Below, in pieces: positions 1-13,687 of a DNA stretch of 33,969 nucleotides (its first letter is position 1; every line of letters starts with the position of its first letter). The DNA is from Didymodactylos carnosus. Lineage: Eukaryota; Rotifera; Eurotatoria; Philodinida; Philodinidae. The stretch covers positions 1 through 33,969 of the forward strand of contig CAJNOQ010001253.1 in NCBI GenBank assembly GCA_905250885.1, in the 5' to 3' direction. Below the pieces are notes generated by a model. That model searched no databases and was not told the origin of the DNA. It saw only the letters and a list, made by a program, of their open reading frames with translations. The position numbers were made by a program, and so were the translations under genes.

Positions 1-2292
1 CTTTTACACATGGTTTTGTAGAGAATTGAATGACGATTCTGATGGGAAAAAATTGGCCCGATCAGATTTAAACTGACAGAGTTATAGAGGAAACAAAATA
101 GTCCGTTTTATTCTGCGCCACCCGTTAGTAGTGAAATATTAGAATGAAATATTTGACAGCGTTATGTAGTTTTACCGAGGACTGGCCAATATTAGTCGTG
201 TTGTCTATTTTATTATGACTATATGATTCATAATCCCATTAAACATTCGCTAAGAAAACGTGTAACATCAATCACTAAATACTCTTACCACTATCCATCC
301 AAAACTGGTTGTCTGTATCCTCTTTTTTTTCAACCATTAGTCGAAAGAGCAGTGATGCACATTTTACTCTAGAATGAATAGTCATTTAAAGCCATGTATA
401 GATTGTTCTAACTTTTCGTGAGTTAAGCCATGGTATTTCTAATGATTCAACTATAGTTTAATGTCATTGTAATTCATTCCGTCCGTGTATAATCTTATTC
501 AGAGAGAGGTTGTATTTTCATTGAATATTTCTTACATTTTTTATATTTATTAATGTACATCCTCTCAATTTTATAGTTGCTCATTTCATACGATCTTTTA
601 TTAGTATAATTTTTACAAAAAATTATTTGCTAAAATCGGTACTGAATTGACATTTCTATTGTTTGTTGAACAGCTATTAGGTCTAAAGTAAATTTAACTA
701 TTGATATTGATGGTGAAATTATTCCAAAATTTAGTCTGCAAACTGCTAGTTAATATAATTGTGTTTTTTGATAAAATCCTTGTCTTAGCTATTCATTTTA
801 TACTTATAATTCATACTTCAGTCACTTTTCGTAGATGTGATTTAGGTCTGTCAAATATTTGTAGAGCTTTGGCTACATAGCTTCATATGAGGTCTGCATA
901 TACAAAAAGACCTGGCTTCAGGAATCGCCTCACTTCTTTTTGACTTGATGCTCATGACAGCCGGTCTTTTTGAGAAACATCGACATCGCACAAACGCCTG
1001 TAAAAAGTCAGAGTGACGTGCAGTCTAATACGGTTACTGATTCGAACGTAAATTTTTCTGATATCCCACAACAAGCGGTCACATCAACGAACGATGTATG
1101 AAGTTTCAGTTATTTATCGCCTCGAGGACGCGAGTTATATGCTGACTGTTCGTAATATGCGGAGAAGCTCATTATTGTAGTAGTCTGATTGAGGTGGATA
1201 TGTCTAACGATGTGCATGGCGTACAGGTGTATTTTGAACGTGGTGCTAGGCCGATGGAGAGCATTGGGTTGTGATTACATTAATTAGTTAGGCATTAGTT
1301 AATGATGAAACTACTATTAAGAGATGTGGCAACGAGTTCGAGCTGATTTTAAAATATAAAACGAAGTTACAGTAACGACGTAAAAGAGGCGAATTTTTGA
1401 ATTTTCTTTGTTTTATTTTCCAAAGGATTTCACCTCAAAAGTTCGAAAAAGCGCAAAAACTGGTGTATAACCTTTAGCAGTGTAAAAGAATGACGGCCTA
1501 AATAAAAAAATCACGCTCTTTTACGTTGTTCCTATATGTCTTAGCTTCAATTTAAGATCAACCCGAGCTCTCTAGCGCTTAATTTGACGGAAAAATCTTT
1601 CCAATAGTATTTATCACGTAGGAAACAGTCGCTTTTGAGCTATGGTGACGCTGGTATATGACACACGTTTTAGGGCTCTCAATAAAACTGTCATAATTTT
1701 TGGTCAAAGTATCTTTCAGTGCTGGAAGACGTCTCATTTTAACCACAAATGTTTACTCTACGAACTGGAGTCATTAGAATCGTTTCTGATTGCAACATTT
1801 CATTGAAATACCAGAGTTTCAGAAAAATCAGATTTCTAGGATTTAGAAGATTAACTAACTGCGCGAGAAAGTGGCCTGTATTGTCAAGATGATAATAGTC
1901 GCAGATATACATGTGTTTCTCAAGAGTATAACATCTATTATTAACGTTACTGTTTAATATTCTATGAATTTGCTGTTAGTAATAGTGATTTCTTAATATT
2001 TCTATTGATTTATTGATCATTGAAATTTCTTGATTTAAACGATCTCTAGTAACTTTATTAATACGTATCACAAGTACAATCGTCCTTCTCAAGGATGGAC
2101 CTGAATCAATCATAGGTCTATTGAGAAAAATGCGTCAACGATGGCCTTACATCTTCGAAATAGTTACAGTATTTTTCGTAGACTACTACTTTTACGAAAC
2201 GTAGACATACTAACCCTTTACGATCGATTGTTCCTCCAAGAGGACATTACCATATATGATAATAATTTCTATAAAAAAGGAAGCGTCAAATC
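1..2292. other. Non-coding or unrecognised AT-rich stretch
   Basis: I see no open frame on either strand that looks like a protein domain, and no tRNA or rRNA. The longest open frame (about 60 codons, starting at 2141) has no recognisable motif. Parts of 840-1900 look a little less AT-rich than what follows and may be eroded transposon sequence, but I found no termini. Confidence 0.5.
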
Positions 2293-2385
2293 TAAAAATG
2301 GATTTTTTTCAAATGTAAACTGACAGCATAAGCTAGCGATTGCTAATAAGAAAATTTGTTTCCATTAAGTCTAAACAAAGTTTGA
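2293..2385 (+). repeat. Dispersed degenerate repeat, copy 1
   Basis: This segment aligns in the same orientation with 12698-12785. Shared blocks are an AAAAATGGATT stretch, GTAAnCTGAC, TAGCTAG and the nearly exact ATTGCTAATAAGAAAA, followed by a looser GTCTAnACA block. Identity is roughly 70-75 percent by eye. No termini or target duplication could be recognised, so the class is unknown; an old interspersed element is the simplest reading. Confidence 0.6.
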
Positions 2386-5300
2386 AGTTCGGTTCGCATG
2401 ATCAAATGGTGGTTGTAACAGATTAAGCTCATCCTATTCTAAATTCCTTACAAATTCGACCATGACTTAAATCTGTTCTGCGAACAATTAATCCTTGAAA
2501 TGGCGTATTCGAGACATTACTAGTCTAAGTGCTCCTTGTCATGTCTAATTAGTTGCACTTGCTGATTAGTAAAGAAGACTGACCACTACCATTTTGTCAA
2601 ATCTACTAAACGTAAAAGCGTTCGTTTCCTTTTAATTTCTGTTCTTAAGTTTTCAAATTATAAAACTTAGATTATTTTATTTTCTCTAAATAAGTTCAAG
2701 AGATAATTTAGCGTCTCGATACGAGTCAGAAAATTAAAAATCTTTAAATTAAATGAAGATTGATCCCTGCAGTAAGTGATAGCTTTTATTTCGGTGTTTG
2801 ACAAGTCCAGAAACTAATCCTAAGTTGAAACTAAATTCTAAGTAACTTCTACTTCAAACAGTTTCTTCACCCAAGTTATTCCACTAGAACAATTAAACTA
2901 ATTTTTCGGTTGAAGAACAGAAAATTTGGCTAGTTTCTAGTGAGTAATGAATCAGTTTAGAGAGCAAAATTCTCGCTTCATACAAAGTTTTCATTTTTTC
3001 GAAAATAGGTTTTAGAAAAAGCAACAATTTCGAATTTATTCGTTTTCTTGTTGACCAAGTGACTGAAACAAAAATTTTACAGGGCCGGATATGGATCAAA
3101 AACTCTGATAGCGCATATCTCTATTTTTTAAGAAACTAAAGATATATATTTACCAAATATTAAAACCTATTCAAGTATTTCATATGAATATGAACATATA
3201 AAAGAACATTTTTTTTTGCGTAATAAACAAATATCGATGGTAGAACTTTCACACATCATTTTTTTTCTAGAACATACTTTATTAAAGTCAACATCATCTT
3301 AAAATGCTCTCACAATTGGATAGTATACAACGAAAAAGTTTTTCTATCGCATATGAGTTTCGTTCAATTTAACTGAATGTTTTCCTGTTGGCAATAGAGA
3401 AACGAACACCGCTCATAGAAATGATTCAATGTGAAATTCGTATTAAACATTAAGAAAAACGAATTTTAACTTTTGAACGCTAAAATATTCTCCATGTTAA
3501 GATCAATAGCAACACGAACTATGTGTGTCTCTTCACTGGGTTTAAAATTCATTTTTTTGATAATATAGTAAGTTACACATCAAAAGCTTGAAAATCAAAC
3601 GAAAATAAATTTAGATTTTATAAAAAGAATTTCTTCATATTCTTTCTAACAGTTTTATAATCAGTTTTTTGTTAAAAATATAAACAAGAAGATTTAAGAC
3701 ATATAAACAGATTCTTTTTACATTTTGAACTCATACTATGATGTTAAGCAGCTAAAATAGAGTAAAACTTGAGATTTTGATTATCAAACACCGAACATAT
3801 TTCTGATACATAATCTAAAGTATAATCGCGAATGTATTTTCCAGTTTTTGAAAAATTCTCCTCTATTCATAAACTATATTTATTCTGCACTGTTCTTAGT
3901 TTTAGATGTTGATTCAAGATAAGATTGCCAAAATTCTAAGATCAGAGTTTAACTGTAGTTATTACCGCTTGTGAATTGTTAACCTTTTTTTGATGATTAT
4001 CTTCCAAGACTGTTTCCCCTATTAATGTCTACAGATTGCTATAGAGGCTCTTTTCTGTTATTATGACGTATACATATAAGATTATGTATTATGTTACTCA
4101 ACATTCTGTTTCAAAGACGTCCTATGGTGATTGAGTACAATATTCGTCGTTATTTCGAACATCTCAAACTTTTATTTTGTCAGTTTTACAGAAAATAGAA
4201 CATACACTTACTCACTATACAGCGGTCTCTCATATATGTACTTTGAAAATTATTTATGAACATCATAAAATAGTTTATGTATTTATCAATTAAATAATAA
4301 CATGAAAAAGATTGTAATCAACTTGTAGATAGTTTGACTTGATAGGAAAACACCAAAAGAAAAGCAGATACAAATAATTATGAATATATTTTTATCAAAA
4401 TTTGAAATAATCAATGAAGAGGACCAATTAACAAGAATAGTTAAACAATTTTTTGATGATGTTTACATAAGAACATCATCTTTTTGTAAAATTATAAACA
4501 TATTCGTGATCAAAAGAGTAGATAAAAAAAATAAACGTATGATTAATTAACTAAAGACGAAATTTCACTAAGTGATATTTTTCCGATTTTCAATATAGGT
4601 AAATTTTTTATTCTGATCATGAATCCGGTATTCATTTGTTCCCATAGGCTCTCTTCTTGCATGTGTCCACAGAAATCGGATCTCTAGAGAAACAATGATG
4701 AATTTTCAATTGGATACATTCTGATATGACCGATTTGTAGAGTACATCGAGCTATCTCTGTAGGAAAGTTTTAGGGATTAACGGATTAGCTTTCTTAGAG
4801 TTATAAAACTTGTACTAGAATAAAAGCTGACAAGTTCAGATTTTCTATTAAATGAAGACATGAAAGTTTCAAAAAGAATAACTCGACAATAAAGTGATGA
4901 GTCACTTAGTGTGATCGTCTGATAAGTCGAACTTTGAAATTAGTTGAACTCTATCTATGGTAATATTTTGTGGGCGTCTTATTAAAGTTGAGAGAATGTG
5001 AAAAAATAGAAGTGATGTATATTTCAGCATAAAAACGAATTTGTTTGAGAATGGTACAAATTTTATAAAAAATAAAATCCTCCAGTATTATACGAATATT
5101 ATTCTTTTTCATCATTATCCTAATTCTAGTGATACTGATTTATTTATCATCAGCACAATACAATAAGAAAATTAAATGTACAATGAAAATTTTTTTTATC
5201 ATATAAATATGTGACGACCATACTGTGATGGAATGTGCATAATCAGACTCAGTGAGATACATAGAATATAAACTACAACGTCGTGTTTGTACTACTTCTC

Positions 5301-8227
5301 AACTTAGACGAAGAAAAATATATCTCCCATTGTGAATTACTCAACATTTTTATTTAATAGTCAATTAATTTTCAACTCTTTCTCATATGGACACAATATT
5401 TATTCTCTATTCTGAGTCGGCTGCGTATTTTGGTTCTACGATAGAAGACATATTATGTACTTATATCATTTATATGAGATTGCGAAATCTTCCTACCTAT
5501 TTGCTATATTATCGCGTGTCACTTGCGTATATATGTCCTATTGACCTTACACTATTTAAACGTTCAATTGAATTTCGATATGCATAAAAATTGTCACATA
5601 TCTTATATATGCTTTGCAGTTTCCTGTTCATAACGAATCTAGTGAATATGTAATAACATATCAATATCTCATACTGTGCAAGTATAAGACTTTTATGCGA
5701 CAGGACAGTATAATAAAACCTCGTTGTGCTCCCAAACCGTTTAAGAACAATCGCGATCACCTGCGTTCCCCAAATTATTTAGTTTCACATTAATCGGTAA
5801 TAAAAATCTTTGTACGTTTTTACAGTGTAACAATATCAGCAGATTATTATGAATACACATCAACTTTTTCATGTTGTACAATCGATTGACCTTTTATGGT
5901 GGAGGTAGTATTTGTGTGTAGTATGAGAAAGTAAGAAGAAAAGAACGTGGCGTAAATTCATTCATTGTATGAATTGTACAACATATCTCGTATTCATAAT
6001 GAGAAGAGTTCATTAACGTAGATCCAGCTGTGTTTCATATATCTGTAACTTTTCTCATGTACTAGCTCAACCTCTAAATGTACAATATAAATAACTTGTA
6101 GGCCACAATAAGAAAAACAAAAACTCGCTTGATCAATCATATTAATAATCTGCGAATAAAAGACTGGATCATATATTATATGTAAACAGAAAGAGAAAAA
6201 GAGAGTTTGCGACTTGTTTCTTCTTCGAACATGTGTAAATAGCCAATGATTATTTAAGAGAGGAACCCTCTTGGAACACTTTATTTCTTCTATGCCATAA
6301 AACCTATTTAAACTAAACTTTCGTAGTAGCTCACCAGCTTGTAATAAAAACTAGTTATAGAATCATTCAGACGTTATAGATGATTCAAAGGACCAACTGC
6401 GGTCTGTAACAGTTTTTAAACTAGTCTTTTATAGAAGTCGGTGTGAAGATTAATTTGAATTAAAATGATCAGTGGACTCACACCTATCTTCTGCTCAAGG
6501 TGGCTTTTAAATTTCTATACCGTTTCCATCAAAGTTGCGCCTAACTTTATCCTTCCAAAAAAATTATTATGCTTGGATGAAGGGTCTAGCAGGACCTTCA
6601 GGCATCCTTTGGAAAGAAGGAAACTGAGAACAGTATCTCACATCATCCCTCTAGTTGGATACACTTCACATAAAATTGCCAGAAACATTTCAAAACATGT
6701 TTATTCGGTTTAAATGCGATAGATTTTTTCAAAGAGAATATTTTATGTTAGTTATTCATGAAAAAAACTCCTAGTCGATTTTTTAATTGAGAGCCGCTTT
6801 TCTAAGTGCACTTCTTACATTCATACATGTTCGGAAACGATCTATCATCCGCTAAGTCAGTTACAAATATCTTGTTATAACGATAAAAAGGATTGTAAAA
6901 TTGCCGTCGGAAGTCGAAAGTTATTCAGAATATTATTGAACTTCCTGTCTTTAATGTTTAAGACTCGATTGGCTGAGTTGAGGCTCTGTAAACCATTCTA
7001 CTAGGATTTTGTGAGCTAAAGGACAATGACGTTTAGTATTATCATCGAGGTTTCTTTTGACGTTTCTATAGCAAACGAAGCTCAATAATTGGTCACTCAA
7101 TAAACATGAAAGTTGTACATATCAAATTTTTTTCAGTTGTTAACGATCTGTTTCCAATAACTTATTCAACAATTTTGTTTCGTGAGATGTGATAACGAAA
7201 CTGTTGATTTCTTTTAAGTATCTTGTTTTTTTAACTGGTTCAAAATCACTCTGTTTATGTATACATATTAAATGAACCCTTTTCTATCATAAGAACAGAA
7301 AGAGAGGATAGATCAACATAACTTTTTCTTTCTTTCTATTGTTACACACACAGATGAAGTTAAGTTAATAGTATTACTTCGTTCTTTTCCATTTGCATAA
7401 TCCTGTAAACAGGAAAGTTTTGAGTGTGATTGAAAAAGTTTCTTTAACAATTGTTGAATATGTGTGATTCAAGGTTTTTGAAAAGTGTAAACTAAATGAT
7501 TTCTAAATTTTTGTCCTTTACTGTTTTTTCTTAATGTGTCACAAAGTGATTATCAAGTGTGCGCTTTTCGTTTTCGTACACTTTATTCTTCAAATTGACT
7601 ATAAACTTCCATTCAATACGATGTCGATTTTAGAATATCTTACTAGTTGATTTTGAATTATCCATGATTGATAGAGTGCAGCTAAGTAAGTTATTGCCAT
7701 TATTTTTATTATTTTATAGAACTGAGAAAAAAAAGAAGTTTTATTGCACTCAAACGACGTATCTTTATATAAAAATGAACGAATAAAGTTAGAATGTATC
7801 TCTAATAGTTACTAATGACTCGAACGGAATGCTAAGCAAACTACAAGTCAAAGTTGTTATGGAGTCATCGATTACATATTCATAGATATATGTTTAAAGA
7901 AGAAATTTATTTAAGGAAAGCAAACAAATGAAATAAGAAGAATTAATTCTTCCTTTCTTCAACAATGTTCGAATAATAGATAAATTATTTTTTACCGTTT
8001 GTGTCGTAGAAGCGTCTTCGTCGACAACAATATTGATATTTATTGAGACCTTTTTGATTTGAAAAAGTCTAATACAGCGTAATAGTTTAAATAAGACGTC
8101 TTTTAGACTAATGTTTGTCACTATTTAGATTTGTAAGAGAAGAATATTTTCAAAAAAAATTTTTTTTTCATTCTTCTCTATGTATCCGTTATCACTCATT
8201 ATTGAAAATAAATATTTTGTTGTGATC
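2386..8227. other. Long AT-rich stretch without a supportable gene
   Basis: About 5.8 kb of strongly AT-rich sequence with frequent stops in all six frames. The few open frames of 60-83 codons (5387, 5509 minus strand, 6465, 7894 minus strand) show no domain, no signal peptide and no convincing splice-linked continuation. The missing first exon of the Shisa-like gene at 8661 could lie here but was not identified. Confidence 0.5.
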
Positions 8228-8245
8228 TGAACGAACGAACGAAAG

Positions 8246-8276
<31 letters not shown>

Positions 8277-8286
8277 GAAAGAGACG
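8228..8286 (+). repeat. GAAC/GAAA/GA microsatellite
   Basis: A compound simple repeat: three GAAC units, then GAAA-like units, then about nine GA dinucleotides. On the minus strand it produces a spurious Ser/Leu/Phe-rich open frame. It lies about 380 bp upstream of the first recognised Shisa-like exon. Confidence 0.9.
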
Positions 8287-8660
8287 ATAAACCATTGTAG
8301 TTACATGTATCCATATGCAGACATACAAAACTATTTCTCTTTTACAGAATCATCTACTAAAGAATATTAATTGTTTATGCAAACGTATCATTTTTATGGT
8401 GTATATCAAAAAGACATAATAATATGTGTATTTCATTAAAATCGTGTTATCAATTACTGTCAAACATATTTTAAGGTAAGATTCAATTTTGATCTATCTG
8501 ATTGTTAAGCTGACAAAGTGCTAAAAGAGACGCAAATTTTACTTCGGAAAAAAAATGGAAAAAACAACAACCTGATTGTTGAAGTTAACTACTTTTTTAA
8601 TGAAGACAATACCTTTGACAAAAAAGTTGCGTCTCTCTATCTCGAATTCATTTTTTTTAG

Positions 8661-9492
8661 TAATAAACGTATGAATCCGGATATTTCTCGTACATCGTGT
8701 CCCGGTTACCTGGACGATTATGGAACATGGAATAATGGTTGGTAAATTATCATTCATTAATTTCGATGTATTACTCTATTTTTGTATTTATTCGTAGGAT
8801 TCGATTGTCCGCCTGTACAATCACAGACACGTTTTTGTTGTGGAACCGAATCAAAACGTTATTGTTGTACGCGAAAAGATGGTGATGGAGATATCATTGT
8901 TGATCATGATAATTCAAAATTATTATATATTATTTCATCAAACTCAAACGTAAATCTAGTCTCACCATCAGCATCATCATCACCGACATATCGAATTTTA
9001 TCATCGCCTTCATTGACTTCATTCTCAAATATTTATTTTTCGTTACCCATTTTAATTTCCGTCCTCGTTGGAATTTTAGCCGTGATATTTATTATTTTAT
9101 TCGGTCTATTGATGTGTCGTCATCGTTCACACAACAAAGAACAACAGCAAAAAAAGAAGCAACAACAAAATAAAACTCTTTTAGATACCATGAATCCACC
9201 AGTAGATCCACACACTCAATATCCATTTTCACATCATCAACATTATCTTACAATGGATGAAAATCAAAATTATGATCATAATTTACATACAAGTGATACA
9301 ACAACGACGACTGCTACGTCCTCGTCATCGTCAGGACGAACAAATTCTGGATTATTAACAATGAATTTTAATGATTGGAAAGAATTTGTTGTTTCAGAAT
9401 CGACACCAATGAATTTGTATCTGACAATGTCATCGAACAGTACTGACGAACCATATTCAGGTTATATGAAAAAAAATCATCAAATGATATGA
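8661..9492 (+). CDS. Shisa-like single-pass membrane protein (5' exon missing)
   Basis: Two exons are supported: 8661-8737 and 8798-9492, joined across a 60-bp intron. Numbered from the first ATG (8671) they give 253 residues. The N-terminal part carries the Shisa cysteine pattern: CPGYLDDYGTW, then GFDCP, then FCCGT and RYCC (Cys10, 26, 36, 37, 45, 46). A Ser-rich linker follows, then one hydrophobic segment (about 102-128), a basic RHRSHNK stop-transfer, and a low-complexity Q/H/T/S-rich cytoplasmic tail. Shisa proteins are membrane adaptors that act on Wnt/FGF receptor maturation or on AMPA receptors; which role applies here cannot be told. Exon 8661 is preceded by a strong acceptor (T8-AG) in a phase needing two bases from an upstream exon, which should encode the signal peptide and was not found. 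The donor at 8738 reads GTTGGT; the better-looking GTAAAT four bases on would break the Shisa frame. A possible AATAAA lies at 9917. Confidence 0.8.
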
Positions 9493-12400
9493 AGAAAATG
9501 TGGTTAAAATCGTAAATTCAGGTAGTTTCTTATTATCAAAGTTACTCTGATTTGCCATATAAAGTGATGTAACATGTGTATTTTTTCTTCTGTTGTTTTC
9601 TTTGTTTTACATAATATGAATGATGACAGACATACAAAATTTTCTTGTTCGTATTTTTGTTGTCATTTGATATCGACAACAACAACTGATAGAAACATTA
9701 TTAATCCATAAATAATTATTTTCTTGAAAAAGAAAAAAAAGAGTAATATGAAACGACAAGTTGTTTTTTTGTTTAGATGTACTATATAGAACACGATAAA
9801 ACTAAGATTAAAAACTGAATTAGAAAGGTGCCTGGTTGTAATATAAAAAAAAAAATTGTTATTTAAAAATAGCGTTTGGAATTTTCTTAAGAAAACAAGT
9901 ATGTTTAAAGACTAATAATAAAGATTTAAAGACTATTAATATTGCTACCTTTTACTGACAGTTGACACCAAATTAAGTAAAAGAAATTTGATAGCAAGAA
10001 TTGAAGTTTATTAAAATGAAGTGCTCTTTACTTGAACGTCTGATCAAGAAAATGAAAACTATTATAATTTTCTTTTTCTTCATATCATCTCATGTTATAC
10101 TATTGATCACGGTTAAAATCACTTGAAAGTAGAATCAATTTTCATTTTAATAAAAGTGGAGAGAGATGAGCTGGTGCTTTTTCTATATACATGAACAAAA
10201 CGATCAAAATTAAAAAAAATAATTTACGGTTTGTCAAATTGTCTATTAATTTTATTTGAAATTATTTTAATTTATATATCAATTATCAGTAATTTAGATT
10301 TTTCATCGAATTGAGAAAAGAAAGATATAATTTGAATCTCGACCCGAAATATATCTACTTATATTTTTCGATAATGTTGTACAAAAAAATTGTATAGTAT
10401 ATATATCATATTGATTTTGTGAATTCTCTTTCGTGTGAAATGATCAGAAAGATCAAAGAGATGTATAATTGTTTTGGAATAAGTATTTCAACTGAAAATT
10501 TTAAGTTCAATTTAATGATGAACAATATAAAATTGAAATTTTTCATCTATAATTTAATTTGTGGTGTAAAATGTTGAACACAAATCGGATCGAATTTTCA
10601 AGATCTCTAATCAATAAATCTGAACTGATGAGAATGAATCATTAAAAATAAATTTTTCACACACTCTTTCTAAGAAAAATAATGTAATTACAAAAGTTCA
10701 TTAAAATCGTGTAGAATTTTGTGTTCAATATCAGCTATTTGAAACGTCATGAGTTAATAGATATCATTCTATCTCACATCTTTGAAATTGGTAATGATGT
10801 GTATAACTTAGAAGTGATTTGCACACGTTTTAACTTATTTGCGGCAAAAAGAAAAGAAGGCATTTATCATTAAATATTAATAAATATATGAATGGTCTGG
10901 TCTGGGTTCATAAAAACATGACATTTTTGTCAAAGAAAAATTTTCTTCAAAAAAAATCAACAAAAAAAACAGCTGTCAAAACGAAAAGATCATACTGAAG
11001 GTAATTTAATTTTTGTTCATCTATCGTTTCATCCTTTGGTTAATATCCAAATATAAATGGAAAAAAGAAATGATTTACAACTCTAATATGATTAATATAT
11101 TGATGATCACCATTTTCGTATATAATTAGACTAATTTGTTTTCTTGCTATACATTTATTATCTAAAAACAGATATATACCATCATGTCAGAATTGAAATA
11201 TTTGATCAAATAAAAGAATAGATAGTTGTTCTGTTCTATGTCATCTTTTGAATTATCATAGTCAAAAACTGAATTTTGAATGAACATTTTTTAAATAGTA
11301 ATTAATAAATAAATAGACGATATAATCTAAAGATTGTACAATGAATATATCGATTAGATTTAAATATTTTTTCTTACAAAAATAAGAAACAAAATAGTTC
11401 AAGCCTATCAGCTATGGTACGGTACATATTATTGTTTAATATTCTTACTATATAGATATACAAAGTAATTTCTTTTTTTTTAGTTGCTTTTATATCTTAA
11501 GTTTTATTAAAGAAAACACTTGACTTGTTATCAAGTAAATATTAATAATGACATTAGGGAATTAAACGATTATGAAATATATAGATCAAACGAAGTGAAA
11601 TGAAGTGAAAAACATGTGCAATACACATTTGTTTGTTTGTACTGGTGCGTGTCAATCATTATATATGAACAGTGCTGCTATTAATCGAATATGTAATAAT
11701 TATATAAATATAGAAAGACATAGAGAACAACAGAGTTCAATTACGTTATAAAGATTCTCACCAAGTAGTCTATAGAGTATCGACGTGTCATAGAAAAAAA
11801 GGTTAAGTATCCAATGAATTAAACAATTCAATATGGATCTATCTCCTAATAGATAAAGTAATATACAAAAGTAATAGCTAAAAAAACTTCTTTAAAAATG
11901 ATAACGTTGTTGTTGGCATTGCAGGTTCCGTGACTTATATTCATCATATTCAATAAGAGTATGCCATGCCAGTCATGATATATCAAACACTGCCTAGACT
12001 ACGATTAGCATAAATGACATGTCTGTTAGAAAAATTTCAATTCAATCAAATATAGTTGAAGCAGAACAATATCAGCCGTGTATAATAAAACAGCCTCCAT
12101 TTATCATGACAAAGTATCCACCCCTTCATTTATATATTCTGACTTTATACAAGCAATCAAGCAGAAAAAGCAACATGTGCGTTTAATTTATACATATACG
12201 TATAAGAATTTTTGAATATTCTGATGTTATTTTTCTTACTGAACGGTTGTATGTTGAAATTTAGTAAAAAAATTAGTCAAACTTAAAAAAAATGTCTTTC
12301 GCTACTCAAAATATAATTTTTTAAGTATATATACTTTGTCAGCTTGCGTAAAACAAACCACCCATTCTCATTCTTTGTACTGCTGATTGCATGTGGTATG

Positions 12401-12697
12401 AACTCGAAAAGAGAAAAAACAGAAATAAAATTGTACAAACGTTGATTTTGTAAATGAAACATAGAAACTTCGACTCCCTTCAATAAAATGAGTAATCTCA
12501 TTGTTCGTTTACGATCAATATCCGGCTCCTAGTATTTTCATAATTTGAGAAAATAAAATTCTTTTTATCTTTCAATAAACAGATATGTTCAAGTATAACA
12601 TCAATGTCATCTTCGAAGGTTCGTCATATTAACCACTGGATGGACATCAGTGGATATCATAGAATTACTATGGCAAGGTGACGATGCGTCTGATCAA
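9493..12697. other. Shisa-like gene 3' region and AT-rich intergenic DNA
   Basis: After the Shisa-like stop codon come a probable 3' untranslated region and about 3 kb of AT-rich DNA with no open frame that I can support on either strand. The one open frame of about 70 codons (12283-12501, minus strand) shows no motif. Confidence 0.5.
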
Positions 12698-12785
12698 AAA
12701 ATGGATTATCGTTCAGTGTAAGCTGACGCCATTAGCTAGTAATTGCTAATAAGAAAACATTTTTTCAGCCGGTCTAGACAGAAGT
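12698..12785 (+). repeat. Dispersed degenerate repeat, copy 2
   Basis: The counterpart of 2293-2385, same orientation, sharing the ATTGCTAATAAGAAAA core and its flanks. It ends about 70 bp before the Transib-like element at 12858, so that element may have inserted next to an older repeat. Confidence 0.6.
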
Positions 12786-12857
12786 TATTCAAGTTTGCTT
12801 TATGTAATTAGGTGTGGAATGTAAAGGGTTAATATTCAATTAGTACACTCCAAGTTG

Positions 12858-13530
12858 CACAGTGGGCATCCAGGCGAACTTTTGATCAAAAATCGAAAGT
12901 GCGCGTTTTCTAGATTCGAAGAGGGTTGAGTACACTTTGATAGATGGTCTATTGAATAGCGAAAAATTTTTTACTCTAGGTACTCAGGAACGTGGAAAAA
13001 CACTTAACAAAAACTAGGCCTAAAAACAGTGGGATTTTCAGTAAAAAATGTTTACAATAAAATTTAACAAATGTGAATCCGAGAGTCAATCAGAATACGA
13101 AACTAGAATTGTCCATCTATCAACTACTAAAAAAGTTTTTATTTTGGACTTAAATCTCCGAGACAAAAAATTTAGTTTCTGCACTAACAACGTTTCCATA
13201 GTTATGTAGTTTTTCAAGAAAAATCTGTTTTTCTCAGGCCATGAGCACTTTTAAGAAAACGTAAGGTTATATTCGGAATCAGCGCGTTGAGTTACATCGA
13301 ATCATGTATAACACAATAAGTTTTGTATCAAAAAATATCCATGGAAATCTTTTGTCATGAACCAGCAAGACCAAATTTTTTGAAAAAAATATGACTTTTT
13401 CTAAAAACGTCTATTTTTTCTTGAAGAGCATTAGAGATGGCGAAGTAATGATAATAATAATTCATGAAAAAACGCTTAAGTCGCAACAAATTCCGGATGT
13501 CCGCCTGCTATTAGAAAAATATCCACTGTG
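12858..13530. mobile_element. Transib-like non-autonomous DNA transposon, copy A (673 bp)
   Basis: The left end starts CACAGTGGGCATCC and the right end closes CCACTGTG, so both termini are CACAGTGG read inward. The element is flanked by a perfect 5-bp direct repeat, AGTTG at 12853-12857 and 13531-13535. A second block, AGGCGAAC on the left and AGGCGGAC on the right (read inward), starts at position 15 from the left end and 25 from the right end. Transib transposons are known for CAC-starting termini related to the RAG heptamer CACAGTG and for 5-bp target duplications; the assignment rests on those two features. The interior has no transposase-like frame, so it must have been moved in trans. 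It shares AAGGTnATATTCGGAATCAGCG with copy B at almost the same distance from the right end (267 versus 270 bp). Confidence 0.8.
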
Positions 13531-13687
13531 AGTTGGTCATTGATCATGGTGTGACTAGAATATATTTATCACTAGCAGACCGATCCTCAATTAAAACACA
13601 ATTCATAGTCACTTTTAAGTGACTACAGATTGTAGTTCACACTACTATCTATTTCATAATTGGGTGGCCATCATTTTAACATATACT

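Noticed and set aside
6465-6713. Plus-strand 82-codon frame starting MISGLTPIFCSRW
   Set aside because: No recognisable domain, no supporting splice sites and no neighbouring coding signal.
8125-8328. Minus-strand open frame rich in Ser, Leu and Phe that looks like a signal peptide or membrane segment
   Set aside because: It is the translation of the GA microsatellite.
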